Positions 1 to 8,764 of a DNA stretch of 62,771 nt are shown piece by piece (position 1 is the stretch's first letter; each line of letters opens with the position of its first letter). The stretch comes from Isosphaeraceae bacterium. Lineage in GTDB: Bacteria; Planctomycetota; Planctomycetia; Isosphaerales; Isosphaeraceae. A program made the position numbers and the translations under genes. The stretch lies in the NCBI GenBank assembly GCA_021324445.1, contig JAJPJC010000071.1, forward strand, positions 1 through 62,771, written 5' to 3'. The notes beneath the pieces were generated by a model. That model ran no database searches and was not told the DNA's origin. It saw only the letters and a list, made by a program, of their open reading frames with translations.

Positions 1-1
1 A

Positions 2-910
2 GAGTCTGTTCCAAAAGGGGTGATCCGCGTATAATGGAATATGAAACGCCAACCCTACCCGACGGACATCACCGATACCCAATGGGCCGTGTTGGAGCCC
101 GAGCTCCCGGCACCCCGACCCGGCGGCCGACCCCGCAAGACCGACCTGCGCGAGGTCCTCAACGCCATCTTCTACCTCACCCACGAGGGCTGCACCTGGC
201 GGGCGCTGCCCCACGACTTCCCCCCGTGGCGGACCGTCTACAACTACTTCGACCGCTGGAAGCGCGATGGCACCTGGGACCGCGTCATCGACCTCCTGCG
301 GGTCCGCCTCCGCAAGGCGGCCGGCCGAGAGCTCTGGCCGCGGGTGGCTTGCCTCGACAGCCAGTCGGTCAAGACCGCTTACTCCGGGCAGGAGGTCGGC
401 ACCGACGGCGGCAAGAAAGTCCGGGGTCGCAAGCGCCATATCGTCGTGGACACCTTGGGCTTGCTGCTGGCGGTAGTCGTGACCGCCGCCCATGTCGATG
501 ATGCCAGGGCCGCCCAGCGGCTCTTCGATCAGATGCCCAGCAAGAAGGTCGCGCGGCTCGAGGCGGTGCAGGCGGACAACAAATACCACAGCCCCGACCT
601 GGACCGCTGGCTGAGGATCCATCACCGGGGCTACGAGATTGTGGTGCTCAGCCGTGAGGCCGGGGAGCGGCGGTTCGTGCCGCTCAAGAGCCGCTGGGTC
701 GTGGAACGGACCTTCGCTTGGCTCGGTCGGTATCGGCGGTTGAGCCGGGACTACGAGCACACGCCGAGCTCGAGTGCAGCGGTGGTGAAGATCGCGGCCA
801 TTCATCATTACCTCCGCCGCCTTTACCCCGTCGCGGTCCCCGACAGCCAGCGCTTCCGGTTCGTGGGACATCGGCCGAAACAGGCCGCTTGAGGCTTTTG
901 GAACAGACTC
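2..910 (+). mobile_element. IS5-family (IS427-like) insertion sequence, complete
   Basis: Perfect terminal inverted repeats bound the element: positions 1-17 are the exact reverse complement of 895-911. The right end is followed by A at 912, so the last repeat base plus this A read TA. If TA is the target duplication, as is usual for the IS427 group, the element proper is 2-910 and starts GAG. The other TA would lie at the left edge of the window, where only the A is visible. One intact transposase gene fills the element. The right end lies only about 29 bp downstream of the stop codon of the DUF1501 gene, so the insertion did not break it. Confidence 0.9.
41..892 (+). CDS. IS5-family DDE transposase
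   Basis: This 283-aa protein would cut and join the ends of the surrounding insertion sequence. Residues 5-80 form the DUF4096-type N-terminal domain typical of IS5 transposases (ITDTQWAVLEP, CTWRALPHDFPPW). The DDE_Tnp_1 catalytic part follows. Likely acidic residues are D106 in LDSQSVKT, D179 in VQADNKY and E222 in VVERTFAWLGRYRRLSRDYE. It is a single uninterrupted frame, unlike IS5 members that need programmed frameshifting, and nothing suggests inactivation. The ATG at 41 is 24 bp inside the left terminal repeat, so expression probably depends on a weak promoter in the IS end or on adjacent DNA. Confidence 0.93.
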   Translation: MKRQPYPTDITDTQWAVLEPELPAPRPGGRPRKTDLREVLNAIFYLTHEGCTWRALPHDFPPWRTVYNYFDRWKRDGTWDRVIDLLRVRLRKAAGRELWPRVACLDSQSVKTAYSGQEVGTDGGKKVRGRKRHIVVDTLGLLLAVVVTAAHVDDARAAQRLFDQMPSKKVARLEAVQADNKYHSPDLDRWLRIHHRGYEIVVLSREAGERRFVPLKSRWVVERTFAWLGRYRRLSRDYEHTPSSSAAVVKIAAIHHYLRRLYPVAVPDSQRFRFVGHRPKQAA

Positions 911-939
911 TAGCTGAGTTTTTCGTTCCGGGGAGTCGC

Positions 940-2256
940 TCAACCCACCAGGGCCTCCAGACATCGCCCCTCGCGGAAGATCGGGATCGGCCGCCCGGCG
1001 GCCGAGCGGACCTCGTGCCGGGGGCCGAAGCCCAGCCGCTGGAACAGGGTGGCGGCGAGGTCGTCGGGGGAGCAAGCATCGCGCGTCGGCGCCGCCCCGT
1101 GGTCGTCGGTGGACCCGTAGGCGACTCCACCGGGGAACCCGCCGCCGGCCAGGAGCACGGCCATCGTACGCGACCAGTGGTCGCGCCCGGCCGTGCGGTT
1201 GACCTGCGGGGTCCGGCCGAACTCCCCGGCGCAGACGACGATCGTCTCGTCCAGCAGCCCGCGCGACGCCAGGTCGCGGATCAGGGTCGAGATCGCTCTG
1301 TCCAGCGGGGGCAGGAGGCGGTTCCGCAGGAGGCCGAAGTTGCCGCTGTGGGTGTCCCATCCGCCGAAGCCCAGCGTCACGAACCGGGCGCCGGCCTCGA
1401 TCAGCCGACGCGCCGCCAGGACCCCCTGGCCCACGGGCGTCCGCCCGTAGTCGTCGCGCACAGCGACCGGCTCGCGCGCCAGGTCGAGCGCGGCGCGGAC
1501 CCGGTCGGACCGGAGGATCTCCGCGGCCTGGTGATGGAAGCGGTCCAGGCCCGCCATCACCTCGGCGGAGTCGAGCGCCCGCAGGCCGCGGTCGAACCGG
1601 TCTCTCAAGGCCTCGCGAGACTGCAAGTCGCGCGGCGTGAATGCCGAGGGGAGCGACACCCCGCGGGACTGGAGCGTCCCCTTGAGCGGGTCGCCCTCGA
1701 CCTCGAACGGGCCGTACGCCGGGCCGAGGTAGCCGGGTCCGATGCCCGAGGCACCGGCCCTCAGCGCGGCGAACGTGACGTAGGGCGGGATGCCCTTCCG
1801 CGGCGGCAGCAGCCGCGCCGCCAGGGACCCCACCGCGGGGTACTCGAGCGCCGGCCCTGGCAGGTGCCCCGTGGCCATGTAGATGGTGCCCGGACCGTGG
1901 GCGCTGATGGAGTGGCCCAGCGAACGGACCAGCGTGCAGCGGTCCATGACCTTCGCCAGCCCCGGCATGTGCTCGCAGATCGAGACCCCCGGCGCCGTCG
2001 TGGCGATCGGGCGGAACTCGCCGCGGATCCCCTCCGGGGCGTCGGGCTTGAGGTCCCACATGTCGATCGTCGCCGGACCCCCGGAGAGCCAGATCTGGAT
2101 CACCCCGGTCGCCGGTTTCTTCACCCGGGGTTCCGGCGCGTTCAGGGCCTCGGCCCGCAGCACGTCGGGCAGGCTCATTCCCAGCAGCCCGGCCACGCCG
2201 ACCCGCAGGACGTCGCGGCGGTGGAACCCCTCGCAGTCGGTCCGTGTTCGAGACAT
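940..2256 (-). CDS. DUF1501 domain-containing protein, Tat-exported
   Basis: This 438-aa protein belongs to the large DUF1501 family of planctomycetes, distantly related to sulfatase/alkaline-phosphatase-fold proteins. Its exact reaction is unknown. The N-terminus has a twin-arginine signal (FHRRDVLRVGVAGLLGMSLP), so it is probably exported folded. Family landmarks include IQIWLSGGPATIDMWDLKP, WDTHSGNF and VVCAGEFGRTPQVN, and GRDHWSRTMAVLLAGGG near the C-terminus. It is the last gene of the minus-strand operon, 31 bp after the DUF1549/DUF1553 gene. The two families are almost always paired in planctomycetes, which supports joint function. A GTG at 2259 precedes the ATG at 2256. The ATG is preferred because it lies 8 nt after a GGGAGGG ribosome site. 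Confidence 0.92.
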   Translation of the reverse strand: MSRTRTDCEGFHRRDVLRVGVAGLLGMSLPDVLRAEALNAPEPRVKKPATGVIQIWLSGGPATIDMWDLKPDAPEGIRGEFRPIATTAPGVSICEHMPGLAKVMDRCTLVRSLGHSISAHGPGTIYMATGHLPGPALEYPAVGSLAARLLPPRKGIPPYVTFAALRAGASGIGPGYLGPAYGPFEVEGDPLKGTLQSRGVSLPSAFTPRDLQSREALRDRFDRGLRALDSAEVMAGLDRFHHQAAEILRSDRVRAALDLAREPVAVRDDYGRTPVGQGVLAARRLIEAGARFVTLGFGGWDTHSGNFGLLRNRLLPPLDRAISTLIRDLASRGLLDETIVVCAGEFGRTPQVNRTAGRDHWSRTMAVLLAGGGFPGGVAYGSTDDHGAAPTRDACSPDDLAATLFQRLGFGPRHEVRSAAGRPIPIFREGRCLEALVG

Positions 2257-2287
2257 CACGGTGCCCTCCCAAGGTCGTCGGCCAGGT

Positions 2288-4675
2288 TCAGTGGTTCAGC
2301 ACGAATTCGCGTGTGTTGATCAACGCCCAGAGCACGTCCGCCAGGCCCGAGGTGCGATCGGGGCTCGTCCGGAGATGGTCGAGGGCCGACCGGGCCTCGT
2401 CCTCGGACGGGGGGCGAGACAGGGCGGCGAGGAACAGTTCCTCGACCGCCTCCGGGTCGCAACGGTCCGAACCGGCCAGCGCCCCGACCCGGCCGGACTT
2501 GAGCCGGGCGAGCAGAGCCTCGTCGGTCATGAGGAAGAGCGTCTGGGGGAGTGCCGGCGCCTTCGGCCGCTCGCAGTCGCAGATCGCGGCCCGTTCGGGA
2601 CGGCCGAAGGCCCGGAAGGCCCGCGCCAGGTCGGGCGACACCACGCGGTTCGTGGCGATCTCGATGGCCCGGCTCCCTTTCGGGGCATCGGGGCCGAAAT
2701 CGCCCGGGACGTCCAGCGCGGCGTTGATCGCGTCGACGAGGACCTCGGCCATCAAGGGCCTCGGCAGCGACCGGGCGAAGTTCCCCCGGTCGTCCAGGTT
2801 CCCCGCCACCGGTTGCGAGGAGCGCTGGTAAGCCCGGGAGTTCAGGATCAGCCGCTCGAGCCGGCGGATGTCGTAGCCGTGGGCGACGAAGTCGGCCGCG
2901 AGGGCATCCAGCAGCCGCGGATTCGAGGGCGGGTTGGTGACCGAGAAACCATCGACCGGATCCACCAGGCCCGCGCCGAAGTAGACCGCCCAGACGCGGT
3001 TGACGAAGCTACGGGCGAAGTAAGGGTTGTCGGGCGCCGCCAGCCAGTCGAAGAGGCGCTCACGCAGGTCGCCGCCGTCGGGCAGCTCGGGCCCTCCCAG
3101 GGCGCGCGGGGCGAGCGGGCGGCCGGTGTCGGGGTCGGCGAGGCGGCGGGAGGACCGGGGCGAGAGATAAACCTCGCGGAGGCGAGGAATCGGGGGCAGG
3201 ACGCCCTTGGGATCGGCCTTGCGCCGCTCGTCGAGGAGGGCGCCGACCGCGGCGAGGCTGTCGGGGGTGAGACCGAACTGGACGTCCGCGACGATGTTCG
3301 CGAACGACCGATAGTCGGCCTGGGTCCAGCGGTCGAAGGGGTGCTTGTGGCATTGGGCGCATTCGATGCGGATGCCCAGGAACGTCGTGGCGACCCGCTC
3401 GGCCAGCGGCTCGACCGGGGACGCTTCCCCGTTGACCAGCCGTCGCCAGAAGAAGTCGAGCCACGGCCGGTCGGCGTAGTCGGTCTCTCCCCCGTCCCGG
3501 AGCCTTCGATTGTGCTCGGCCTCACGACGGACCCAGGCGCGGGCGTCTCGACCGTCGCGGCTGGTCGCGCAGAGCACGCCGCGGGCGATCCGGTCGTAGG
3601 GCATGTTCGCGGCGAACCGCGCCCGGAACCAGTCGTGCCAGAGCCGGGCCCGGCCGGAGTGGAGCTCCGGGGGGCCCTCCATGGCGTCCGCGTTGCAACC
3701 GGTGATGTCAAGGTAGCGGGTGGCCCAGAGCGCGGCATGCATCGGGTGTGCGAGCAGGCGATCGATCGTCCGGGAGCGCTTGTCGCAAGACCCGTCGGCG
3801 AGGAAGGCGCGGACCTCTCCGGGCGTCGGCAAAGTGCCGATCACGTCGAGCGTGATCCGGCGGAGGAACTCGGCGTCCTCGGCCGGGCCCGAAGGCTCGA
3901 TGCCGAGGGCCCGGAGCTTGGCATACACCTCGCGATCGATGAGATCGGAGGCGGGGACATCCGGCACCCGCACGGTCCGGCCGGTCGGGATGAGGACGCG
4001 GGCCGCCGCGTCCAGGCCGTTGTAGGCGGCGACCACCGCGGTGTCGCCGGGCCGGAGGCCCCGGATGACCCCCGTGTTCGTGACGTCGGCGACCTCGGTG
4101 TCTCGAACACGGAGGTCGCAGAACGCGGTGACGTCGGCTTCCGTGTCGTCGGCGAACCGCGCGACCACGGCGAGGCGGCCGGTTGCGCCCGGACGTTCGA
4201 GCCGCGATTCGGCAGGCCGGATCGCGATCGCCCGGGGCGCGGGCCGGGCCGGGTCGCGCGGGGCGCCGCCGGCGATCCAGGCGCGGATCACGCGGTACTC
4301 CCACGACCCGGGGGCGAACCGCTGCCCCCCCTCGTGCGGCACCTGCCCGGTGGCCTTGAGCAGGACCAGGCTGCGGTCCGGATCGAGGACGTTCACGCGG
4401 CGCCCGCTGGCCCTGCGCGTGATCGCCTGGAAGTCTCGGGCAGGGTCGGCGCCGAAGAGGCTCAGGTTGAGCCCGCCCCGCCCTTGGAAGGCCCCGTGGC
4501 AGCTCCCAGCGTTGCAGCCGAGTCGCCCGAACAGGCTGGCGACGTGCCGATCGAACTCGACGGCCGGCAGCGCCGACCCGTCCGGCAGCCGCACCGGCTC
4601 GAGCCCTCCGCCCCACGACGGCCGGGCCCCCAGCATCGCCAGGAGCCCGACCGCTGCCGCGACGACGCGTCTCAT
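2288..4675 (-). CDS. DUF1549/DUF1553 (PSD1-type) protein with cytochrome-like N-terminus
   Basis: This 795-aa secreted protein starts with a signal peptide (about residues 1-22). A planctomycete cytochrome-c-like segment follows, with CNAGSCHG near residue 54; this is CxxxCH, not classical CxxCH. Next comes a bacterial Ig-like (BIG2) module around 190-260, then DUF1549 (LIDREVYAKLRALGIEPSG, ITLDVIGTLPT). A true CxxCH appears in ECAQCHKHPFDRW, and DUF1553 ends the protein (SFVNRVWAVYFGAGLVDPVDGF, LILNSRAYQRSS). The family is paired with DUF1501 proteins and is suspected of degradative or redox roles at the cell surface, but no reaction is proven. Its ATG overlaps the stop of the upstream BlaR1-like gene in an ATGA, which points to translational coupling. 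Confidence 0.93.
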   Translation of the reverse strand: MRRVVAAAVGLLAMLGARPSWGGGLEPVRLPDGSALPAVEFDRHVASLFGRLGCNAGSCHGAFQGRGGLNLSLFGADPARDFQAITRRASGRRVNVLDPDRSLVLLKATGQVPHEGGQRFAPGSWEYRVIRAWIAGGAPRDPARPAPRAIAIRPAESRLERPGATGRLAVVARFADDTEADVTAFCDLRVRDTEVADVTNTGVIRGLRPGDTAVVAAYNGLDAAARVLIPTGRTVRVPDVPASDLIDREVYAKLRALGIEPSGPAEDAEFLRRITLDVIGTLPTPGEVRAFLADGSCDKRSRTIDRLLAHPMHAALWATRYLDITGCNADAMEGPPELHSGRARLWHDWFRARFAANMPYDRIARGVLCATSRDGRDARAWVRREAEHNRRLRDGGETDYADRPWLDFFWRRLVNGEASPVEPLAERVATTFLGIRIECAQCHKHPFDRWTQADYRSFANIVADVQFGLTPDSLAAVGALLDERRKADPKGVLPPIPRLREVYLSPRSSRRLADPDTGRPLAPRALGGPELPDGGDLRERLFDWLAAPDNPYFARSFVNRVWAVYFGAGLVDPVDGFSVTNPPSNPRLLDALAADFVAHGYDIRRLERLILNSRAYQRSSQPVAGNLDDRGNFARSLPRPLMAEVLVDAINAALDVPGDFGPDAPKGSRAIEIATNRVVSPDLARAFRAFGRPERAAICDCERPKAPALPQTLFLMTDEALLARLKSGRVGALAGSDRCDPEAVEELFLAALSRPPSEDEARSALDHLRTSPDRTSGLADVLWALINTREFVLNH

Positions 4676-7434
4676 CGGCTCGCTCCCTTGACTGCCTTCG
4701 GCTCCAGCACGAAGGTCACCTCCTCGACCTTCCCCTCGGGGAGGGAAAGCTTCCGGCTCGCCTCCTCGAAGCCATCGGCCGAGACCGAGACGGTCACCTC
4801 CTTGTCGGGCAGCATATTGTGTGTCCGGTAGCGGCCGTCATACTGCTCGTCCTGGATGGCGTCCTTTTTATTCCCGCCGCCCACAAGGCCGACGTCCTTG
4901 CGGCTATTCGGGCCGGGGTGGGTGTACTGGACGTCCGCGTGGAAATCCTTGATCCGCTGGCCGTCTTTCGTGGTGGCGTTGATGACGAGGATCGGCGCGG
5001 CGTAGCGGACGATCTCGATATCCTTGACGTCGTGGTCGAGCGTGCCGAGCCTGGGCCAGTTGCCCTCGACGAGCGGACCGCCCTTGCCCATCCGGTACCG
5101 CGTCGTCATGTGCTCATTGGTCATGATGGTCATGGTGACGTCTTCCAGTCCGTGCGGGACCTTCACCGAGAATCGGCCTTGGGGATCGACGTGGGCCTCG
5201 GCGATCCAGGACGAGCCGTCCAGCTTGCCACCGACCAGGGGGCTAAAGCCCCACCCGGGCTGACCCTTGCTATCGACCCAGTGCCCCTCGATCACCACCG
5301 TGGGCATGGCGTGGATCTCCAGCGGGGCGGGGGTCTCGCCCTCCTTGATCGTCAGCTTCGTGGGGGCGAAGACCTCGGGCAATGGCCGCCGGGTCCATGG
5401 GATCTTCCGGTCGCCCTCGAAGTTGGTCTCGCGGGGCTTGACCTGGTATTCCCCCGGAGGCAACGGAGCGAAGGTGAATCGCCCGTCGGTGTCGGTCTCC
5501 GCGGCCCGCTGGCACCCGCCGCCGTCGATAATCAGGTCGAGCGCCTTCCGATCCTGTGGGACCCCGCGCTGCCGCTCGATCCCGACGAACACGCCGGCGA
5601 GCGGCTTGCCCTGAACATCCAGGAGCCGGCCTGCCACGGAGACGCCCTTCTTCAAGGTGATGGTCCCCATGTCGCCGCGCTTCCCCTTGGGGACCACGAA
5701 CAGCTCGGGGGCATAATCCTTGGGCTTGACCCAGAACGCCCCCTCGCCGGGCGTGGTGATCGGCAGCCGGAACCGACCCTGGGCGTCGGTCCTGGCCTGG
5801 GTGAAGCAGTGCTCGGTCGGGCCCCCGGCCTTGTCGGTGCACGAGTACGCCAGCACCAGCACCCCGGCCGCGGGCCGGCCCTCGGGCGTCTCGACCCGCC
5901 CGGTGATGGGCTGGGCCGGGCGCAGCTCGAACCTCTCGAAGAAGGGCCGCTCGTTGAGCTTCTCATTCTTACGGATCATGCTCAGGGCGTAGCCCCACCC
6001 GTCCCGGGGGGCGTAATCGGGGTGCTCCACGTCCAGCTCGATGTAGAGGGCGGGCGTGGCAACCTGATCCGGTGGGATCTCGAAGGCGTACGTACCGTCG
6101 GCTCCCGTGGTGTGGCGGGTCTCCTGGAGCACCCGGCGGTCCTGATCGCGGAGGATCATGCGGCGGACGACCACCGTGGCCCCGGCGATCGGCTTGCCGG
6201 TGTCCTTGTCCACGACTGTCCCCTTGTAGTGCAGCGTCTCCCCGGCCTTCTTGGCATCGGCGGGCGGCCTGGCGGAGTCCTTCACGGCCTGGCCCCCCTT
6301 CGCGGGGTCATCGGCGGCCGTTGGCGCGGCACCGAGGCGGAGCCCCGAGGCGACGACGATCACGACGGCCGCGGCCGTGGCGGCGGAGAGGCTCCAGGCG
6401 GCCCGGCAGCGGCGCTCCAGCGGTTCGTGGTCCTCGATCAGCATGATCACCCTCCGGTAGAGGCTCGAGCGACGGTCGCCGATTCCCAGCGCGGCGACAG
6501 CCGGAGCGGAACTGTGGACCCGCGCCAGACGGACGAGGAACGCGGCGTAATCCTCGGCCGACCCCGCGGCGGCGGCCCGGGCGTCGGCCAGGTAATCCTG
6601 GCAGAGGCGAAGCTGCCGCCTTAGCCACCAGAACAGCGGTTGATAGAACAGGACGAGCCCCGCCAGGCAGGCGAGGTTCCACGTCCAGGCGTCGCGCGAC
6701 TCGACGTGCGACCACTCGTGCGCCAGGACGTACCGCAGGGCCCCGGGCTCGCTCCCGTCGCAGAGCGGCGCGGGCAGCAAAATCACGGGACGGCGCCAGG
6801 TGTAGGTGAACGGCGAGGCGATCCGGTCGCTCTCGAGCAGCACGACCTGCTCGCTCCCGGGGCCGGCGAGTCCGCGGAAGACGTCGCGGATCGCCCCCGG
6901 GATCGGTCGAGCCGACCGGGTCACGCGCCAGAGCAGGAGCTGCCCGACGAGCCACCAGGCCGCAAACCCGGCCGCCACCGCGACATAACTCCCGAGCAGG
7001 GCCGTCCCCGCGGAGGGGAGCAGCCACCGGGCCGCGGGCGCGGACGCCACCGGCCCTGAGGGAGCGAGGGCGGATCCGGTCCGGGCGTGGCCCGTCGGCA
7101 TTTCTCCGGGCGGCTCGAAGGGTCCGAGGGCGACACGCGAGATGGTCGTCCCGGGCGGATGGGGTCGGCTTCCTGCGTCGGCGGGGGCCGCATGGTCGGC
7201 GCGAGCGAGGATCGCGGCCGGCACCGCAGGGAGGCCGGCCGACCACCGCGGGGCGACCGGCAGCGCTCCCAGGGCGGGAACCGCCAGGGCGCCGAGCATC
7301 GACAGCACAATGAGCCGGACACGCCGGACCGGCTGCCGGCAGAGCCGGGCCGCGAGGCTCCCCGCGGCCAGGACGATCAGACTGCCGGCGGCGGCGTCCG
7401 CCAACCGGCTCTGGGTGAGCACCTGCCAGTCCAT
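4672..7434 (-). CDS. BlaR1-like M56 membrane metalloprotease fused to carboxypeptidase-regulatory-like domains
   Basis: This 920-aa protein is a membrane zinc protease sensor. Membrane segments lie near residues 12-30, 40-58 and 147-168. The M56 signature follows, with the zinc motif HEWSH at 239-243 and E246-type context (HVESRDAW). A fourth membrane segment lies near 340-360, and the remaining ~550 residues hold several CarboxypepD_reg-like beta-sandwich modules (GTVVDKDTGKPIAGATVVV, GRLLDVQGKPLAGVFVGI). In BlaR1/MecR1 the protease destroys the BlaI/MecI repressor after sensing a ligand. Here the penicillin-binding domain is absent and the beta-sandwich array takes its place, so the signal is not evidently a beta-lactam. 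The start lies 1 nt after the stop of the BlaI-like gene, and its end overlaps the next gene by 4 bp. Confidence 0.92.
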   Translation of the reverse strand: MDWQVLTQSRLADAAAGSLIVLAAGSLAARLCRQPVRRVRLIVLSMLGALAVPALGALPVAPRWSAGLPAVPAAILARADHAAPADAGSRPHPPGTTISRVALGPFEPPGEMPTGHARTGSALAPSGPVASAPAARWLLPSAGTALLGSYVAVAAGFAAWWLVGQLLLWRVTRSARPIPGAIRDVFRGLAGPGSEQVVLLESDRIASPFTYTWRRPVILLPAPLCDGSEPGALRYVLAHEWSHVESRDAWTWNLACLAGLVLFYQPLFWWLRRQLRLCQDYLADARAAAAGSAEDYAAFLVRLARVHSSAPAVAALGIGDRRSSLYRRVIMLIEDHEPLERRCRAAWSLSAATAAAVVIVVASGLRLGAAPTAADDPAKGGQAVKDSARPPADAKKAGETLHYKGTVVDKDTGKPIAGATVVVRRMILRDQDRRVLQETRHTTGADGTYAFEIPPDQVATPALYIELDVEHPDYAPRDGWGYALSMIRKNEKLNERPFFERFELRPAQPITGRVETPEGRPAAGVLVLAYSCTDKAGGPTEHCFTQARTDAQGRFRLPITTPGEGAFWVKPKDYAPELFVVPKGKRGDMGTITLKKGVSVAGRLLDVQGKPLAGVFVGIERQRGVPQDRKALDLIIDGGGCQRAAETDTDGRFTFAPLPPGEYQVKPRETNFEGDRKIPWTRRPLPEVFAPTKLTIKEGETPAPLEIHAMPTVVIEGHWVDSKGQPGWGFSPLVGGKLDGSSWIAEAHVDPQGRFSVKVPHGLEDVTMTIMTNEHMTTRYRMGKGGPLVEGNWPRLGTLDHDVKDIEIVRYAAPILVINATTKDGQRIKDFHADVQYTHPGPNSRKDVGLVGGGNKKDAIQDEQYDGRYRTHNMLPDKEVTVSVSADGFEEASRKLSLPEGKVEEVTFVLEPKAVKGASR

Positions 7435-7435
7435 C

Positions 7436-7834
7436 TCAATCGCCCCCTTTCTTTCCCTGGCCCCTCGATCCCTTCTGCCTCCGGGCCGTGGCGATCAATC
7501 GCTCCAGCCCCCGCAGTTCTTCCTCGCTGGTCTCCTTCGCCTGCAAAAGGCTGAGGACGACCTGCTCCAGCGCGCCGTCGAAGACCCGGTGCAGCAGCCG
7601 CGAGGCCACCCGGTCGCGGCTATACGTCGGCTCGTAGACGAACGTCCGCCCCTCCGCCCGGTGCCGGACCAGCCCCTTCTCCTCCATGATCCGCAGCAGG
7701 GTCTGCACCGTGTTGAACGCCAGCTCGCCGTCGGGGCACATCCGCCGATGGACCTCGCGCACGCTCCCGGAGCCCAGGGCCCACAGCGCCTTGAGCACGT
7801 CCAGCTCTCTCGGGCTCGGTTCCTGCTCGCTCAA
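7436..7834 (-). CDS. BlaI/MecI/CopY-family transcriptional repressor
   Basis: This 132-aa protein has the winged-helix repressor layout of BlaI/MecI: LDVLKALWALGSGSVREVHRRM, then NTVQTLLRIMEEKGLVRHRAEGR, then the wing and a C-terminal dimerisation region (ASRLLHRVFDGALEQVVLSLL). BlaI binds a palindrome as a dimer and is inactivated by cleavage by its partner M56 protease, which is encoded next to it. It is the first gene of the four-gene operon. A perfect 9-bp inverted repeat at 7867-7887, about 33 bp upstream of the start, is the likely self-operator, so the whole operon should be autoregulated. The length is typical of the family. Confidence 0.93.
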   Translation of the reverse strand: MSEQEPSPRELDVLKALWALGSGSVREVHRRMCPDGELAFNTVQTLLRIMEEKGLVRHRAEGRTFVYEPTYSRDRVASRLLHRVFDGALEQVVLSLLQAKETSEEELRGLERLIATARRQKGSRGQGKKGGD

Positions 7835-7866
7835 TTCAACCTCCCCTCGCGGGCCTTGGGGTCACG

Positions 7867-7887
7867 ACCTAACTTAAGAAGTTAGGT
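7867..7887. promoter_or_regulatory. Candidate BlaI-like operator (inverted repeat)
   Basis: A perfect 9-bp inverted repeat (ACCTAACTT and its complement, 3-nt AAG spacer) sits 33 bp upstream of the BlaI-like start. A further ACCTAA half-site occurs near 7927. The position and the dyad shape fit a dimeric BlaI-type repressor. Assignment to this protein is inference. Confidence 0.6.
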
Positions 7888-8390
7888 GAAAGATAACGGG
7901 TGGACGGCGGGCCGTCAAGGGGCTGACCTAAAATTCTCGGTGATCATCGTTCCGCCGCGAACTCAAGCGCCGAACACTGGGATCAAGCTCGCCGGACGGA
8001 GCCGGCTCCTACAAGGGGTCCAAATCCGGCGTCTTGTGGTAGGAGATGTACCATTGAAAATCAAGGGCCGTCGAGGGTGATGACGGCGGAAGTCGTCGAC
8101 CGCCTGGATACGGAGGGAGAACGCCTGGGCCAATCACGCACGGCGGCCCATTGTGCCCGCAATTGTCGTGGCCGAGAAGATGGGGGATCGCGATGAGGTT
8201 CCGGCTCCGTCCGGCTTACCGCCGATCCCGGCGCTTCACGTCACGAGCGATGACGGGTTCCTGGTACGGGTTCCTCTTCTCCTGTATAGGCTGGGTAGAC
8301 ATCGTTGCGTGGTATCGTCTCGTAACGGGGTCGCGCTTCTCCTGGCGACGGAGAGAAGCTATCCTCCGAGGATCATCGCGGAGGCTCGTC
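7888..8390. other. Intergenic region between the BlaI operon and a small HTH gene
   Basis: About 500 bp with no convincing coding sequence. It should hold the divergent promoters of the BlaI operon and perhaps of the HTH gene at 8391. Open frames here have no recognisable domains and no good ribosome site. A GGAGCCGGCTCCTAC-type short palindrome lies near 7999. Confidence 0.5.
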
Positions 8391-8657
8391 ATGGGACGAA
8401 AGCGCCAAGGGCCCTCACCGTCGGTGCCCGAACGAAACCGCCAATTCGCCCGTCATCTCCACCAACTCCTGTCCGATGCGTCTCTCGAACCGGGCGAACT
8501 CGCGGCGCTACTGGGTCGGACCGAAGTCTTGATTTACAAATACCTCCAGGGCGTCCACATGCCCAAGTTGCACGACCTCCCCGAGCTCGCCCAAGCTCTC
8601 AACCTCAAGTCCTGTCGCGACTTGATCCCCCAAGAATGGTGCGACCCCCCGGGTTGA
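8391..8657 (+). CDS. Small XRE-like helix-turn-helix protein
   Basis: This 88-aa protein has a compact helix-turn-helix of Xre/Cro type at about residues 31-70: LEPGELAALLGRTEVLIYKYL, then HMPKLHDLPELAQALNL. It is probably a small DNA-binding regulator. The start was placed at the ATG at 8391 because a GGAGG lies 7 nt upstream; the frame stays open further upstream but that part has no recognisable sequence. The C-terminus (CRDLIPQEWCDPPG) matches nothing I know. It stands alone, about 100 bp before the chimeric redoxin gene, and no toxin partner is visible. Confidence 0.6.
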   Translation: MGRKRQGPSPSVPERNRQFARHLHQLLSDASLEPGELAALLGRTEVLIYKYLQGVHMPKLHDLPELAQALNLKSCRDLIPQEWCDPPG

Positions 8658-8764
8658 AATCGGGCAACCGGCCGGACTCGGTTTTCTAGAAAGTCTAGAC
8701 TTCCCTCAGAGCGCCGCCTCTTCTCTTAGCCCTCCGAGGCTACTCACAGAGTCTTCCGCCGGGG

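Noticed and set aside
1883..4831. A 982-codon open frame on the plus strand
   Set aside because: It is the complement of clear DUF1549/DUF1553 and DUF1501 genes; its translation is Arg/Pro/Gly-rich without domains. High GC makes such frames common.
4675..7434. True beta-lactam resistance (BlaR1) function
   Set aside because: No penicillin-binding sensor domain is present; only the M56 protease part is shared.
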